Shown: positions 23,757 to 31,685 of the stretch, one piece after another
Position numbering within the stretch: position 1 is the stretch's first letter
Layout of the letters: each line of letters opens with the position of its first letter
From: Chromatiaceae bacterium
Lineage (GTDB): Bacteria > Pseudomonadota > Gammaproteobacteria > Chromatiales > Chromatiaceae
Assembly (NCBI GenBank): GCA_025458165.1
Contig: JALOTB010000003.1
Span: forward strand, 62,001-126,000
DNA: 64,000 nucleotides
Direction: 5' to 3'
The notes under the pieces: model-generated
The model's database searches: none
The model's input: the letters and a program-made list of their open reading frames with translations, nothing else
What the model was told of the DNA's origin: nothing
Program-made: the position numbers and the translations under genes

Positions 23757-24964
23757 GTCCTGCCGTCCCCTCCGCAAGGAGCCAGGTCGCCCGTGACCTC
23801 CTGCTCAAGCTCCTCGGCCAAGTCGATCGGGGCGGCAGGGATACCCTGCCCATCGGGGAGCGCTCCGCCCGGGACTATTTCGCGGTCACCGACCTGGGCG
23901 GGCGCGATGCCATCCATGCGTATCTCCAGAACGCCGAGGCCGCCGGCGGGGTGACCCTGGAGTGGGGCCGAGGGGCCGCCGCCCAGGACCTGCAGCGGAT
24001 CCGGGTCAAGGATGCGGATCGGCTGGCCGCATGGCTGGGCGTTCGTCGGGCATGCGCCAATGCCGCCGCCATCGAGGAGCAGCTCGCGCCTGTCATGGCT
24101 GATGCCCCGGCCTGGCTCCACGAGGCCTACGCGGAGGCCCTGGCGCAGTGGCGGCTGGGTGACAGCCCCTTCCGCGCTCCCGCTGCGGAGACCGCCTCTG
24201 CAGTAAGGCTTTTTCGCGTCGCCCGGGCCGTGGCCGCCGGTGAGCAGGAGGGGCTGGATCTACGCCGTTTCAGCGTCCGGCTTCTCGGCGACTCTAAGGC
24301 GGTCGAGTCCATCTTGGGCCGGTTGGGCGGACTCCTGCGCCGCAATCCGGAGTGGTCGCAATGGGATACAGACGCTGAGCTCTTCCAGGCGCTGGGCCTG
24401 GAGAAGTTCCCGCCGCCCCTGTTCATCAAGGGGCCCCTCGTCCTGGACTATGGCAGTGTCCAATGGGATATGACGCCGTTGCGCCCGTATGTGGCCCTGT
24501 CCCCGGACGCCGTGACAGACATCCGGTCTACCGCCTACGTCCCCTACCTGCTTACCATCGAAAACCTCGCGAGTTTCCAGCGCCACGTGCGGGAGGTCCA
24601 AGACTCGGGGCTGGTGATCTACACGGCCGGCTTTCCCGCCCCGGCACTGGCGCGGATCCTTGCAAAACTCGACCGCCGCCTGCCCGCTGACTGCCCCTTC
24701 TACCATTGGGGCGACCGGGATCTGGGCGGACTCCGCATCTATTCGAAGGTCGCGGAGGCCTGCCCTGCCCACGGCGTCCAGCCCCACCTCATGAACGGAT
24801 CTGACGGTGTCTCGCGCGACTGGACGCCCGACGAACGCCGATCACTGCGCCGAGCGGCCTCGGGGGGTGAGGCCGCGGCCCGTCTGGCCGCGCAATGGAT
24901 CTCGGAGCGGTTGCGACCGGCGGAGCAGGAATCGATCGACCCCGAAGCGCCTAGAGGGTCATGA
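23753..24964 (+). CDS. jetD: Wadjet protein JetD (TOPRIM nuclease subunit)
   Basis: A 403-residue nuclease subunit related to topoisomerase VI A. The N-terminal DUF3322-like half (~1-190) is helical. The C-terminal DUF2220/TOPRIM half (~200-395) keeps the acidic metal-binding residues: Glu270 in LLTIENLASF and Asp321/Asp323 in HWGDRDLGGLRIY. Since these are present, the nuclease is predicted active. The ATG at 23753 overlaps the jetC stop. It closes the jetABCD operon, and 117 bases of non-coding DNA follow. The closest alternative would be a MukBEF/MksG-like condensin nuclease, which is the same superfamily. Confidence 0.9.
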   Translation: MSPAVPSARSQVARDLLLKLLGQVDRGGRDTLPIGERSARDYFAVTDLGGRDAIHAYLQNAEAAGGVTLEWGRGAAAQDLQRIRVKDADRLAAWLGVRRACANAAAIEEQLAPVMADAPAWLHEAYAEALAQWRLGDSPFRAPAAETASAVRLFRVARAVAAGEQEGLDLRRFSVRLLGDSKAVESILGRLGGLLRRNPEWSQWDTDAELFQALGLEKFPPPLFIKGPLVLDYGSVQWDMTPLRPYVALSPDAVTDIRSTAYVPYLLTIENLASFQRHVREVQDSGLVIYTAGFPAPALARILAKLDRRLPADCPFYHWGDRDLGGLRIYSKVAEACPAHGVQPHLMNGSDGVSRDWTPDERRSLRRAASGGEAAARLAAQWISERLRPAEQESIDPEAPRGS

Positions 24965-25081
24965 CCTCGGGCCGACCCGACACTCCGGAGGCGCAGCGTC
25001 AGCAAGCCGTGTTCGCCGCCGCCTCCCCGGGAAGGGAGCGCAAGGGGCTATACTCGGACGAGTCTGAGCGGGACACCGACC

Positions 25082-25678
25082 ATGTCGACCCAACCCAAGC
25101 CTTACTACAGCTTCGAGGACTATCTGGCCGCGGAGCGAGCTGCCACGGACACCAAGCACGAGTACGTCGTGGGGCAGGTGTTCGCGATGGTGGGGGCGAC
25201 CTACCACCACAACCTGATTGCCGCGAACCTCGCCAGGAAGTTGGGCAACCAGTTGGAGTCCAGCCGCTGCAGCGTGCTCGCGAGCGACATGCGTCTGCGC
25301 ATCGAGACCGCGGATGCCTGCGCCTACCCGGACGTCGTGGTCCTGTGCGGTGAGCCGGCGTTTCTCGATCCGCGCAAGGACGTCCTGACTGACGCCACGC
25401 TGGTGGCCGAGGTCCTGTCGCCGTCCACCGAGGGCTACGACCGCGGCGAGAAGTTCGCGCTCTATCGCGGCCTGCCTGGTCTCCAACACTATCTGCTGAT
25501 CGCTCAGGACCGACTGGCCCTGGACCTATTCACCCGCCAGCCGGACGACCGCTGGCTGCTCGATGCTTACACCGACGCGGACGCCCAGATCCCGCTCGAA
25601 GCGATTGGCTGCACGCTGCGGCTCCGCGAGGTCTACGACAAGGTCAGCTTCGCTCCGGGCGACGACCCTGGGCTCTGA
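25082..25678 (+). CDS. Uma2-family (DUF820) restriction-endonuclease-like protein
   Basis: A 198-residue protein of the Uma2/DUF820 family (PD-(D/E)XK nuclease fold). YYSFEDYLAAERAATDTKHE and YVVGQVFAMVGATYHHNLIA start the domain. The nuclease core is DMRLRIETADACAYPDVVVL, then LVAEVLSPSTEGYDRGEKFALYR, with the Asp and the Glu-Val-Leu-Ser-Pro expected for the active site. The biological role of these proteins is unknown; they are numerous in cyanobacteria and purple sulfur bacteria. It follows the Wadjet operon by 117 bases on the same strand. I treat it as a neighbour, not a system component. A 6-bp hairpin (GGGCTC/GAGCCC) spans its stop codon. Confidence 0.88.
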   Translation: MSTQPKPYYSFEDYLAAERAATDTKHEYVVGQVFAMVGATYHHNLIAANLARKLGNQLESSRCSVLASDMRLRIETADACAYPDVVVLCGEPAFLDPRKDVLTDATLVAEVLSPSTEGYDRGEKFALYRGLPGLQHYLLIAQDRLALDLFTRQPDDRWLLDAYTDADAQIPLEAIGCTLRLREVYDKVSFAPGDDPGL

Positions 25679-25838
25679 CCGAGCCCCGGCTGCCCGGACC
25701 GACGCGCTTCGGCGGGCGATCCGCCGATGGACCCAAGGGGGCGGCTCTGCCTGGCGCAGCAAAGGCCCGGTGAGGGCTCACCCCCGGTGGGAAAGCGGCA
25801 GGACGCTCGCGCCGTGCTCAGCCCTCCGATCTGGGCCG

Positions 25839-26774
25839 TCAGGAGGCCGGGCCCGCACGCGGCTCGAGGCAACGGTCCCAATAGGGCACCCCTGCGAAGC
25901 GATCAGCCAGAAAATCGACGAAGGCACGCACACGCTGGGACAGGTGGCGGGTGCTGGGGTAGAGGGCGTAGGCATTGAGGCTGAGCCATTGGTGGTCACG
26001 CAGGATCGGGGTCAGCTTGGCCCCTTCGATCGCCTGGTAGAGGATGAAGCTCGGGCCCAGGACGATGCCATGGCCGTCCTCGGCCGCCTGCCGCAGGCAG
26101 TCGCCGTTGTTGGCGAGGATGCGCGGCTTGACCGCCACCCGGCCGGATCGGCCGGCGGGGTCGAGGTACTCCCAGACGCTGGGCGTTGGGGCATTCGCGT
26201 AGACCAGGCAGGCGTGGTCTGCCAGCTCGGCCGCGCGGCCTGGGGTGCCGTTCCGGGCCAGGTAGTCAGGGCTGGCGCAGGTCAGGTGGCGAATCGGGGC
26301 CAGGCGGCGGGCGATCAGGGTGGAGTCGCGTAGCTCCGCGATCCGCACCGCGAGGTCAAAGCCCTCGGTGAGCAGGTCGACCTGGCGGTCGTTGAGGTCG
26401 AGGTCGAACTCCACCTCTGGGTGCGCGTCGAGGAAGGCATCGATGGCCGGCCCCAGGTGCCCGAGGCCGAAGGAGAGCGGCACGGCCACGCGCAGCCGCC
26501 CGCGCAGGGTTCCGTGCTGCTCTGACACGGCGAGCTCCGCCTCCTCGACATCGGCGAGGATGCGCAGACAGCGCTCATAGAAGCTGCGCCCGGTGTCCGT
26601 GAGGCTGAGGCTGCGGGTGGTGCGGCGGAAGAGCTGCACGGCCAGGCGTCCCTCCAGGTCCGCGAGGCGCCGGCTGACCGCCGACTTGGCGATGCCGAGG
26701 TGCTCCGCCGCCGCGGTGATGCTCCCGCGCTCCACCAGCTTGACGAAGGTGCGCATCTCTTCGAGTCGGTCCAT
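25839..26774 (-). CDS. LysR-family transcriptional regulator
   Basis: A 311-residue regulator. The N-terminal winged helix has MRTFVKLVERGSITAAAEHL and GIAKSAVSRRLADLEGRLAV as the recognition region. A LysR substrate-binding domain fills ~90-300 (RLRVAVPLSFG at its start). It is transcribed away from the azoreductase gene with a 131-base shared promoter region. That is the usual arrangement for a LysR protein controlling its divergent neighbour, in response to an unknown (perhaps quinone or azo) ligand. Confidence 0.93.
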   Translation of the reverse strand: MDRLEEMRTFVKLVERGSITAAAEHLGIAKSAVSRRLADLEGRLAVQLFRRTTRSLSLTDTGRSFYERCLRILADVEEAELAVSEQHGTLRGRLRVAVPLSFGLGHLGPAIDAFLDAHPEVEFDLDLNDRQVDLLTEGFDLAVRIAELRDSTLIARRLAPIRHLTCASPDYLARNGTPGRAAELADHACLVYANAPTPSVWEYLDPAGRSGRVAVKPRILANNGDCLRQAAEDGHGIVLGPSFILYQAIEGAKLTPILRDHQWLSLNAYALYPSTRHLSQRVRAFVDFLADRFAGVPYWDRCLEPRAGPAS

Positions 26775-26905
26775 TGTTCTCCGATCCTGTAAACGATTTT
26801 CGATAGCTTAGCCTTTATTGCGTAGCGGGCAACTCCTACTCTGCCCCACAGCGCTGCGGTCTGCGGCGCTCGGGTCACTGAGCAGACAGATTTCGGAGGC
26901 AGCCG

Positions 26906-27565
26906 ATGAACCGCATTCACGCATTCAAGCCGCGCACTCAGACCCTCAAGGTGCTGCGCATCGACAGCAGCGTCCGTCACGAGGGGTCGGTGACCCGGCG
27001 GGTCGCGGACGTCTTGATCGTCCAACTGGGGCGCAGCCTGGGTCCGATCGATCTGCGGGTCCGTGACCTGGCGAGCGAGCCCCCGCGCCTGCTCGATGCC
27101 GAGTGGATCGGCGCCAACTTTACGCCGGCTGAGGAGCGCAGCGCGGCCCAGCGCGCGGTGCTGGCGGGGTCCGACGCCTTGGTGGCGGAGCTCAAGGCCG
27201 CGGGTGTGCTGGTGATTGGCGTGCCCATTTACAATTTCGGCATCCCGGCGAGCCTCAAGGCCTGGCTCGACATGGTGGCACGGGCACGGGTGACGTTCCG
27301 CTACACGGAGAACGGCACGGTCGGTCTCCTGACGGGCAAGCGGGCCTATCTCGCGGTGGCCTCGGGCGGCACCCCCGTGGGCAGCGCCCTCGACTTCGCG
27401 ACCGGCTACCTGTGGCATCTGCTCGGCTTCCTGGGGATCGAGGATGTCGAGATCATCGCCGCCGACCGGGTGGTGCCGCGGGGCGAGGATGAGGCCCTCG
27501 GGGAGTCGCAGCGACGCATCACCGAGCTCCTGCCGGGGACGGAGCCGCTCGCGAAGAGCGCCTGA
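26906..27565 (+). CDS. azoR: FMN-dependent NADH-azoreductase / quinone reductase
   Basis: A 219-residue flavodoxin-like oxidoreductase. After a ~14-residue leader, LKVLRIDSSVRHEGSVTRRV is the FMN phosphate-binding loop. GVPIYNFGIPASLKAWLDMV is the hallmark AzoR motif that contacts the isoalloxazine ring, and YLAVASGGTPVGS is the third flavin-contact loop. It reduces quinones or azo compounds with NAD(P)H and is usually linked to thiol or quinone stress. The ATG at 26906 follows a GGAGG-like site (cggaggcag). It is likely controlled by the divergent LysR gene. Confidence 0.9.
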   Translation: MNRIHAFKPRTQTLKVLRIDSSVRHEGSVTRRVADVLIVQLGRSLGPIDLRVRDLASEPPRLLDAEWIGANFTPAEERSAAQRAVLAGSDALVAELKAAGVLVIGVPIYNFGIPASLKAWLDMVARARVTFRYTENGTVGLLTGKRAYLAVASGGTPVGSALDFATGYLWHLLGFLGIEDVEIIAADRVVPRGEDEALGESQRRITELLPGTEPLAKSA

Positions 27566-27768
27566 CCGGACCCGCCAGCGCAAAAGCAAGGTCATGGGAG
27601 GGCCAGGTGAAGACCAACAGCAAGGTGCACGATTACGGCAGCAATCAGGGCCAGCAACCCCGACCGGGTTTGTGCCGAAGGGGCCGGGGTCGGCTGCGCG
27701 CCACCCCATGCTCGGGGGGCCTGTGAGGCTCGGGGGGCGTCGTCACGATCGTGAAGGAGTGAAACGGG

Positions 27769-28356
27769 ATGTGGGATGAGCGTTACAGCGCCGAGGGCTA
27801 CGTCTACGGGACCGAGCCCAACGGCTTCCTGGTAGCGAAGGCGGAGCTCCTTCCCGCGGGGAGGGTTCTCTGTCTCGCCGAGGGGGAGGGCCGCAATGCC
27901 GTCTGGCTGGCGGAGCAGGGCTTTGAGGTGACGGCGGTCGATGCCTCCGCGGTCGGGCTGCACAAGGCGCGGGCGCTGGCGGCAGAGCGCGGGGTGCGGA
28001 TCACGACCGTCCACGCGGACCTCGCGGCTTTCGTGATCGAGCCGGGGTCCTGGGACGGCATCGTGTCGATCTTTTGCCACCTGCCGCCTGCGCTACGCGC
28101 CCAGGTGCACCGACGCTGCGTGGCGGGGCTCCGCTCCGGCGGGGTGATGCTGCTCGAGGCCTACACCCCCGACCAGGTGGGGCGCGGGACCGGCGGTCCA
28201 CCCTCGGTGGAGCTGATGATGGACGCGGAGACGCTGCGGTTAGAGCTGACGGGGCTGGAATTTCTGGAGCTGTCTGAAACCGAGCGGGAGATCCACGAGG
28301 GGGTCTTCCACAACGGGGTTGGGGCGGTGGTGCGACTCGTGGGCCGCAAGCCCTGA
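27769..28356 (+). CDS. SAM-dependent methyltransferase (TehB-like)
   Basis: A 195-residue class I methyltransferase. Motif I is VLCLAEGEGRNAVWLAEQG, with the SAM-binding Asp after VTAVDAS, and motif IV-like WDGIVSIFCHLPP follows. The start MWDERYSAEGYVYGTEPNGF is typical of the short TehB/thiopurine-methyltransferase-like subgroup. The substrate is unknown; small molecules including tellurite or thiols are candidates. A GAAGGAG ribosome site (27750s) lies upstream of the ATG. The 203-base gap before it holds no recognisable gene. Confidence 0.85.
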   Translation: MWDERYSAEGYVYGTEPNGFLVAKAELLPAGRVLCLAEGEGRNAVWLAEQGFEVTAVDASAVGLHKARALAAERGVRITTVHADLAAFVIEPGSWDGIVSIFCHLPPALRAQVHRRCVAGLRSGGVMLLEAYTPDQVGRGTGGPPSVELMMDAETLRLELTGLEFLELSETEREIHEGVFHNGVGAVVRLVGRKP

Positions 28357-28392
28357 CGCAACCAGAAGGCCGCGCAGGGCTCGGCGGGCGGG

Positions 28393-29046
28393 TCAGTCCC
28401 GAAGTGCCCGCCAGGCCGGATGCTCGGCGATGAGGGCGAGCGCTTGGGGCAGGAGGCGCTTGCCCGGCTCCATCTTGAACCAGGTCGAGGCGCCGGAGGG
28501 GTGGGGCAGGGGGATCAGATCGGCGACGATCCCTGAGGCTGACCGATAGGGCCACCGTCGGCCCACCAGGTCGTTGAGTCGCGTGCCGCGGCCGAGTTCG
28601 TCCGGGAACTGGGCGATGGCGAGCTTGCCGACGGGGATGATGAGCCGGGGCCGGCAGAGCTCGAGCTCCCCGCCCCACCAGCCTGAGCAGGCGAGGACCT
28701 CGGGTCCGTCCGGGACCCGGTCGCCGCCCTTGGGGTTCTTGCCCGGAAAGCAGCGGCACACAGCGCTCATCAGGACCCGCGCCCGGACCTGGTGCTCGTC
28801 GAGCCCGATGGAGGCGAGCCAGCGGAACAAGGTCTTGCCCGCGGTCCAGCAGAAGGGTCGGCCCTGTTCGATCTCCTTGGTCCCGGGGGCCTGGCCGATC
28901 AGCATCACCGGCGAGAGCACCGACTCCCCGTGCACCGGCGGGCCGAGCATGGCGGGACAGCGCCGGCAGCCCTCGAGTGCTCGATGGTGGGCCCGCAGGC
29001 GGCCGAGCCGGTCCTCCGCCGAGACGCTCCCCAGTTCAGCCGTCAT
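28393..29046 (-). CDS. Uracil-DNA glycosylase superfamily protein
   Basis: A 217-residue protein of the uracil-DNA glycosylase fold (family 4/5-like). CRRCPAMLGPP holds two Cys and C...CFPGKNPKGGD two more candidate iron-sulfur ligands. VMLIGQAPGTKEIEQGRPFCW contains the water-activating GQAPG loop, and LIPLPHPSGASTW is the conserved leucine-loop/His motif. The HPSG sequence is typical of the superfamily. It would remove uracil or a related deaminated base in base-excision repair. It is the first of two repair/modification-type genes on this strand, with the EVE protein 30 bases downstream. Confidence 0.85.
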   Translation of the reverse strand: MTAELGSVSAEDRLGRLRAHHRALEGCRRCPAMLGPPVHGESVLSPVMLIGQAPGTKEIEQGRPFCWTAGKTLFRWLASIGLDEHQVRARVLMSAVCRCFPGKNPKGGDRVPDGPEVLACSGWWGGELELCRPRLIIPVGKLAIAQFPDELGRGTRLNDLVGRRWPYRSASGIVADLIPLPHPSGASTWFKMEPGKRLLPQALALIAEHPAWRALRD

Positions 29047-29076
29047 CGAGACCCAGACCGCTCCGCCACGAGCGAC

Positions 29077-29541
29077 TCACTCGAGCCCCAAGATAAAGTC
29101 CCACTGCTCCGGCGTGACCGGCAGGACCGAGAGCCGGTTGCCCTTCCGCACCAGCGGGAGTCCGGCCAGCGGGCCGTCGGCGTACTGCTTGAGCTCGGTA
29201 AGCGGGATGTTGCGCCGCAGGTGGCGGACGTAGCGCACGTCGACCATGAACCAGCGCGGGTCGTCGGGGTCGCTCTTGGGGTCGTAGTACTTGGCCTCGG
29301 GGTCAAAGGCGGTGGGGTCGGGGTAGGCCGCGCGGGCGACCTCCATGATACCGACGATGCCCGGCTCCTCGGTGTTGGAGTGGTAGAACATGACCTGATC
29401 GCCGACCCGCATCTCGTCGCGCATCATGTTGCGCGCTTGATAGTTGCGCACCCCGTCCCAGGGCTCGGTCTGGTTCGGGCGGGCGGCGAGGTGGTCGATG
29501 CCAAAGACATCGGGCTCGGATTTCATCAGCCAGTAGGCCAT
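29077..29541 (-). CDS. EVE-domain protein (THYN1-like)
   Basis: A 154-residue single EVE domain, a PUA-like fold that binds modified DNA or RNA bases. YWLMKSEPDVFGIDHL, WDGVRNYQARNMMRDEM and VGDQVMFYHSNTEEPGIVGI are the standard family blocks in order, and the length is normal. The function is likely recognition of modified bases; the bacterial physiological role is poorly known. It lies downstream of the glycosylase gene and 36 bases upstream, on the minus strand, of no further gene until the convergent end of rsgA at 29577 is considered; the order on the minus strand is rsgA, EVE, glycosylase. Confidence 0.92.
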   Translation of the reverse strand: MAYWLMKSEPDVFGIDHLAARPNQTEPWDGVRNYQARNMMRDEMRVGDQVMFYHSNTEEPGIVGIMEVARAAYPDPTAFDPEAKYYDPKSDPDDPRWFMVDVRYVRHLRRNIPLTELKQYADGPLAGLPLVRKGNRLSVLPVTPEQWDFILGLE

Positions 29542-29576
29542 GCCGGATCCTCGCTGTTGCTTGTGAACCGCGTCCC

Positions 29577-30593
29577 TCAGTAGCGGGCCGCGGTGTTCTC
29601 GATCTGGGCCGCGAGGTGGTGGAAGTTGGCGAGACGCTGCGGGTGCACTCGGCCGTCCTCCACCGCTCGCTTGATCGCGCAGCCGGGCTCCTGGTCGTGC
29701 CGGCAGTCGGCAAACTGGCAGCCCGCGCTCAGGCCCGCGAGCTCGCGGAAGCCGCGCTCCAGCTCGGCGAGGCCGATCGCGCCGAGGCGGAAGCTCCGGA
29801 CCCCCGGGGAGTCGATCAACCGCCCGCCGCAGGGCAGCCGATAGCAGGTTGTCGCCGAGGTGGTGTGGCGGCCGAGCCCCGTCGCCCGCGATAGGCGCCC
29901 GATCTGCACGTCGCGATCGGGCAGCAGGGCCTTCACGAGCGACGACTTGCCCACCCCCGACTGGCCGACCAAGATGCTCGTCTCGCCCTCCAAGAGGGCC
30001 GTCAGCTCGGCGAGTCCTCGGCCGCTCTTGAGGCTCAACCAGACCCCGGGGTAGCCGATCGCCGCGTAATGGGCGAAGCGCCCGCGAAAGGCCGCGAGCC
30101 CGTCGCCGTCGAGCAGGTCAAGCTTGTTGAATGCGACCAGGGCCTCGACGCCCATCAGCTCGGCAGCCACCAGGTACTGATCGAGCAGGTACTCGCTCGG
30201 CTCGGGGCGCGGGGCGAGCAGCACCATCAAGCGGGTCAGGTTGGCGGCGAGCGGCTTATCCTGACCGCCGTAGTCGGGGCGGCTGAGCACGCTGTGGCGC
30301 GGCAGCAGGGCGGTCACCACCCCCTGGCCGGGTGCTGCCTCTTGCCAGACCACGCGGTCTCCGCAGACCGGATCGCCGATGTTCTGTCGTGCCAGGCAGT
30401 GATGGACCCGGCCGGCCGCGTCCTCGACCGCGAGATTGGCCCCGTGACGGACGACGACCAGCCCCTCCTCGGCGTGTACCTCGTCGATCTCGGCGAGCAC
30501 GCGCTCGGCGCGCTGCCCGAGACGTTGCCGGCGGCGTTCCTGGATGGTGCGGATGCGCTCTATCTGGCGCTCGGAGAGCCGCCGCCTCGGCAC
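29577..30593 (-). CDS. rsgA: Small ribosomal subunit biogenesis GTPase RsgA
   Basis: A 338-residue circularly permuted GTPase that checks maturation of the 30S subunit. An N-terminal OB fold (~35-105) is followed by the permuted G motifs in the order G4 (AFNKLDLL), G1 (GQSGVGKSSLVKALL), G3 (DSPGVRSF). A C-terminal zinc motif (CQFADCRHDQEPGC...) closes the protein. The start is placed at GTG 30593, giving MPRRRLSERQIERIRTIQ, which matches the family start. An upstream TTG at 30617 would add 8 residues. Confidence 0.95.
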   Translation of the reverse strand: MPRRRLSERQIERIRTIQERRRQRLGQRAERVLAEIDEVHAEEGLVVVRHGANLAVEDAAGRVHHCLARQNIGDPVCGDRVVWQEAAPGQGVVTALLPRHSVLSRPDYGGQDKPLAANLTRLMVLLAPRPEPSEYLLDQYLVAAELMGVEALVAFNKLDLLDGDGLAAFRGRFAHYAAIGYPGVWLSLKSGRGLAELTALLEGETSILVGQSGVGKSSLVKALLPDRDVQIGRLSRATGLGRHTTSATTCYRLPCGGRLIDSPGVRSFRLGAIGLAELERGFRELAGLSAGCQFADCRHDQEPGCAIKRAVEDGRVHPQRLANFHHLAAQIENTAARY

Positions 30594-30625
30594 GGTTAGC
30601 CTGAAGAACGCGCGCAACGCGCTCG

Positions 30626-30667
30626 AAATCCCCCTCTCGCGCGCGAGAGAGAGGGATGGGGTGAGGG
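30626..30667. repeat. REP-like palindromic element
   Basis: The pattern AATCCCCCTCTC...GAGAGAGGGATGGGG then TGAGGG contains a perfect CTCTCGCGCGCGAGAG palindrome. It resembles the widespread extragenic elements of the form CCCTCTCC...GGAGAGGG-GGGGTGAGGG. Only one clear copy lies in the window. Confidence 0.5.
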
Positions 30668-30670
30668 AAG

Positions 30671-30728
30671 GATCACGGCGATACGCGACCGATGTTCATC
30701 GTTCGGGGCGGCGCGTATCGCCATGATC
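30671..30728 (-). terminator. Long stem-loop downstream of the cytochrome c gene
   Basis: 17-base arms GATCACGGCGATACGCG (30671-30687) and CGCGTATCGCCATGATC (30712-30728), one mismatch, with a 24-base loop that holds a small CGATG/CATCG hairpin. It begins two bases after the cytochrome stop on the minus strand. There is no T-run, so it may stabilise the RNA 3' end or act with Rho. Confidence 0.6.
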
Positions 30729-30729
30729 G

Positions 30730-31005
30730 TTAGGGCTCGAAGCGGTAGTAGCTCTCGTTGAGGTAGTCCGCGACCGCGCCGATCTCATCGTCGAACCACT
30801 TGAGCCCGAGGGCCAGCTCACAGCGCTGGACCTGGCGTTGGAGACCGGGGAGCGAGGTCACCTTGCGGTCCTCTCGGGTGTAGACCTCGGGGCCGTGACA
30901 GCCCAGGCAATGGGCCTCATACAGCGGCTGGCCCGGGGTGGGCGAAGCAGCGGCGGCCGGGACGAGCGATAGCAGCGTGATCGCGAGCAGCCAGGGATGG
31001 GACAT
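30730..31005 (-). CDS. Small c-type cytochrome
   Basis: A 91-residue precursor. A signal peptide ([20 protein letters not shown], ~20 residues) directs export. The single haem site CLGCH lies in [19 protein letters not shown]. The later part, [21 protein letters not shown], has no obvious axial Met, so the second ligand is uncertain. It is a periplasmic mono-haem protein of ~70 residues after cleavage, smaller than usual cytochrome c (80-100). An electron-transfer role is inferred. The start at 31005 is chosen because the signal peptide begins there; an in-frame extension to 31062 is less likely. It is divergent from orn. Confidence 0.82.
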   Translation of the reverse strand: MSHPWLLAITLLSLVPAAAASPTPGQPLYEAHCLGCHGPEVYTREDRKVTSLPGLQRQVQRCELALGLKWFDDEIGAVADYLNESYYRFEP

Positions 31006-31142
31006 GGTCGGACTCCGTGAGCCGTTGGTTGGGCTTGATTCTAAGAGATGGCGCCCGCGCAACCCAGCCCAAGTGCCCGCGGTACGGGCGAGTCCGTGAT
31101 GCGGCGGGTTACACTCCCCGGCCGAGCCGGAGGGACCGCCCC

Positions 31143-31685
31143 ATGCGACATGATGACCACCTGATTTGGTTGGATCTCGAGATGACCGGGCTGGACCCGG
31201 ACCGCGATCGCATCCTTGAGATCGCCACCTTGATCACCGACAGTGACCTGCGGGTGCTCGCCGAGGGCCCCGTCATCGCCATCCGCCAGAGCGAGGAGGT
31301 GCTGGCCGGCATGGACGAGTGGAACCAGCAGCACCACGGGGCCTCCGGCCTGATCGAGCGGGTGCGACTCAGCGACCAGGACGAGGCCCGGGCCGAGGCC
31401 GAGACCCTGGCCTTCGTCGCCGGTTGCGTTCCCGCCGGCAAGTCGCCGATCTGCGGCAACAGCATCTGTCAGGACCGCCGCTTCCTCGCGCGTGCCATGC
31501 CGCGGCTGGAGGCCTACTTCCACTACCGCAACCTCGACGTGAGCACGGTGAAGATCCTCGCCCAGCGCTGGGCGCCTGAGGTCGCCGAGGCATTCAAGAA
31601 GGACGGCACCCATCAGGCGCTGGAGGACATCCGCGAGTCCATCGCCGAGCTGAGGTTCTACCGCGAGCATTTGTTTCGGTTCTAG
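31143..31685 (+). CDS. orn: Oligoribonuclease
   Basis: A 180-residue DEDDh 3'-5' exoribonuclease that degrades very short RNAs, including pGpG from c-di-GMP breakdown. Exo I is [21 protein letters not shown]. Exo II is in [11 protein letters not shown]. Exo III has His in [19 protein letters not shown]. The length is exactly that of the family. The ATG at 31143 begins with the conserved start. Its TAG stop overlaps the queG stop on the other strand. Confidence 0.96.
   Translation: MRHDDHLIWLDLEMTGLDPDRDRILEIATLITDSDLRVLAEGPVIAIRQSEEVLAGMDEWNQQHHGASGLIERVRLSDQDEARAEAETLAFVAGCVPAGKSPICGNSICQDRRFLARAMPRLEAYFHYRNLDVSTVKILAQRWAPEVAEAFKKDGTHQALEDIRESIAELRFYREHLFRF

Noticed and set aside
26315-27709. 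464-residue minus-strand open frame covering the azoreductase gene and the LysR start
   Set aside because: Its C-terminal half is a shifted reading of the LysR gene and the rest is antisense to azoR. No independent protein character.
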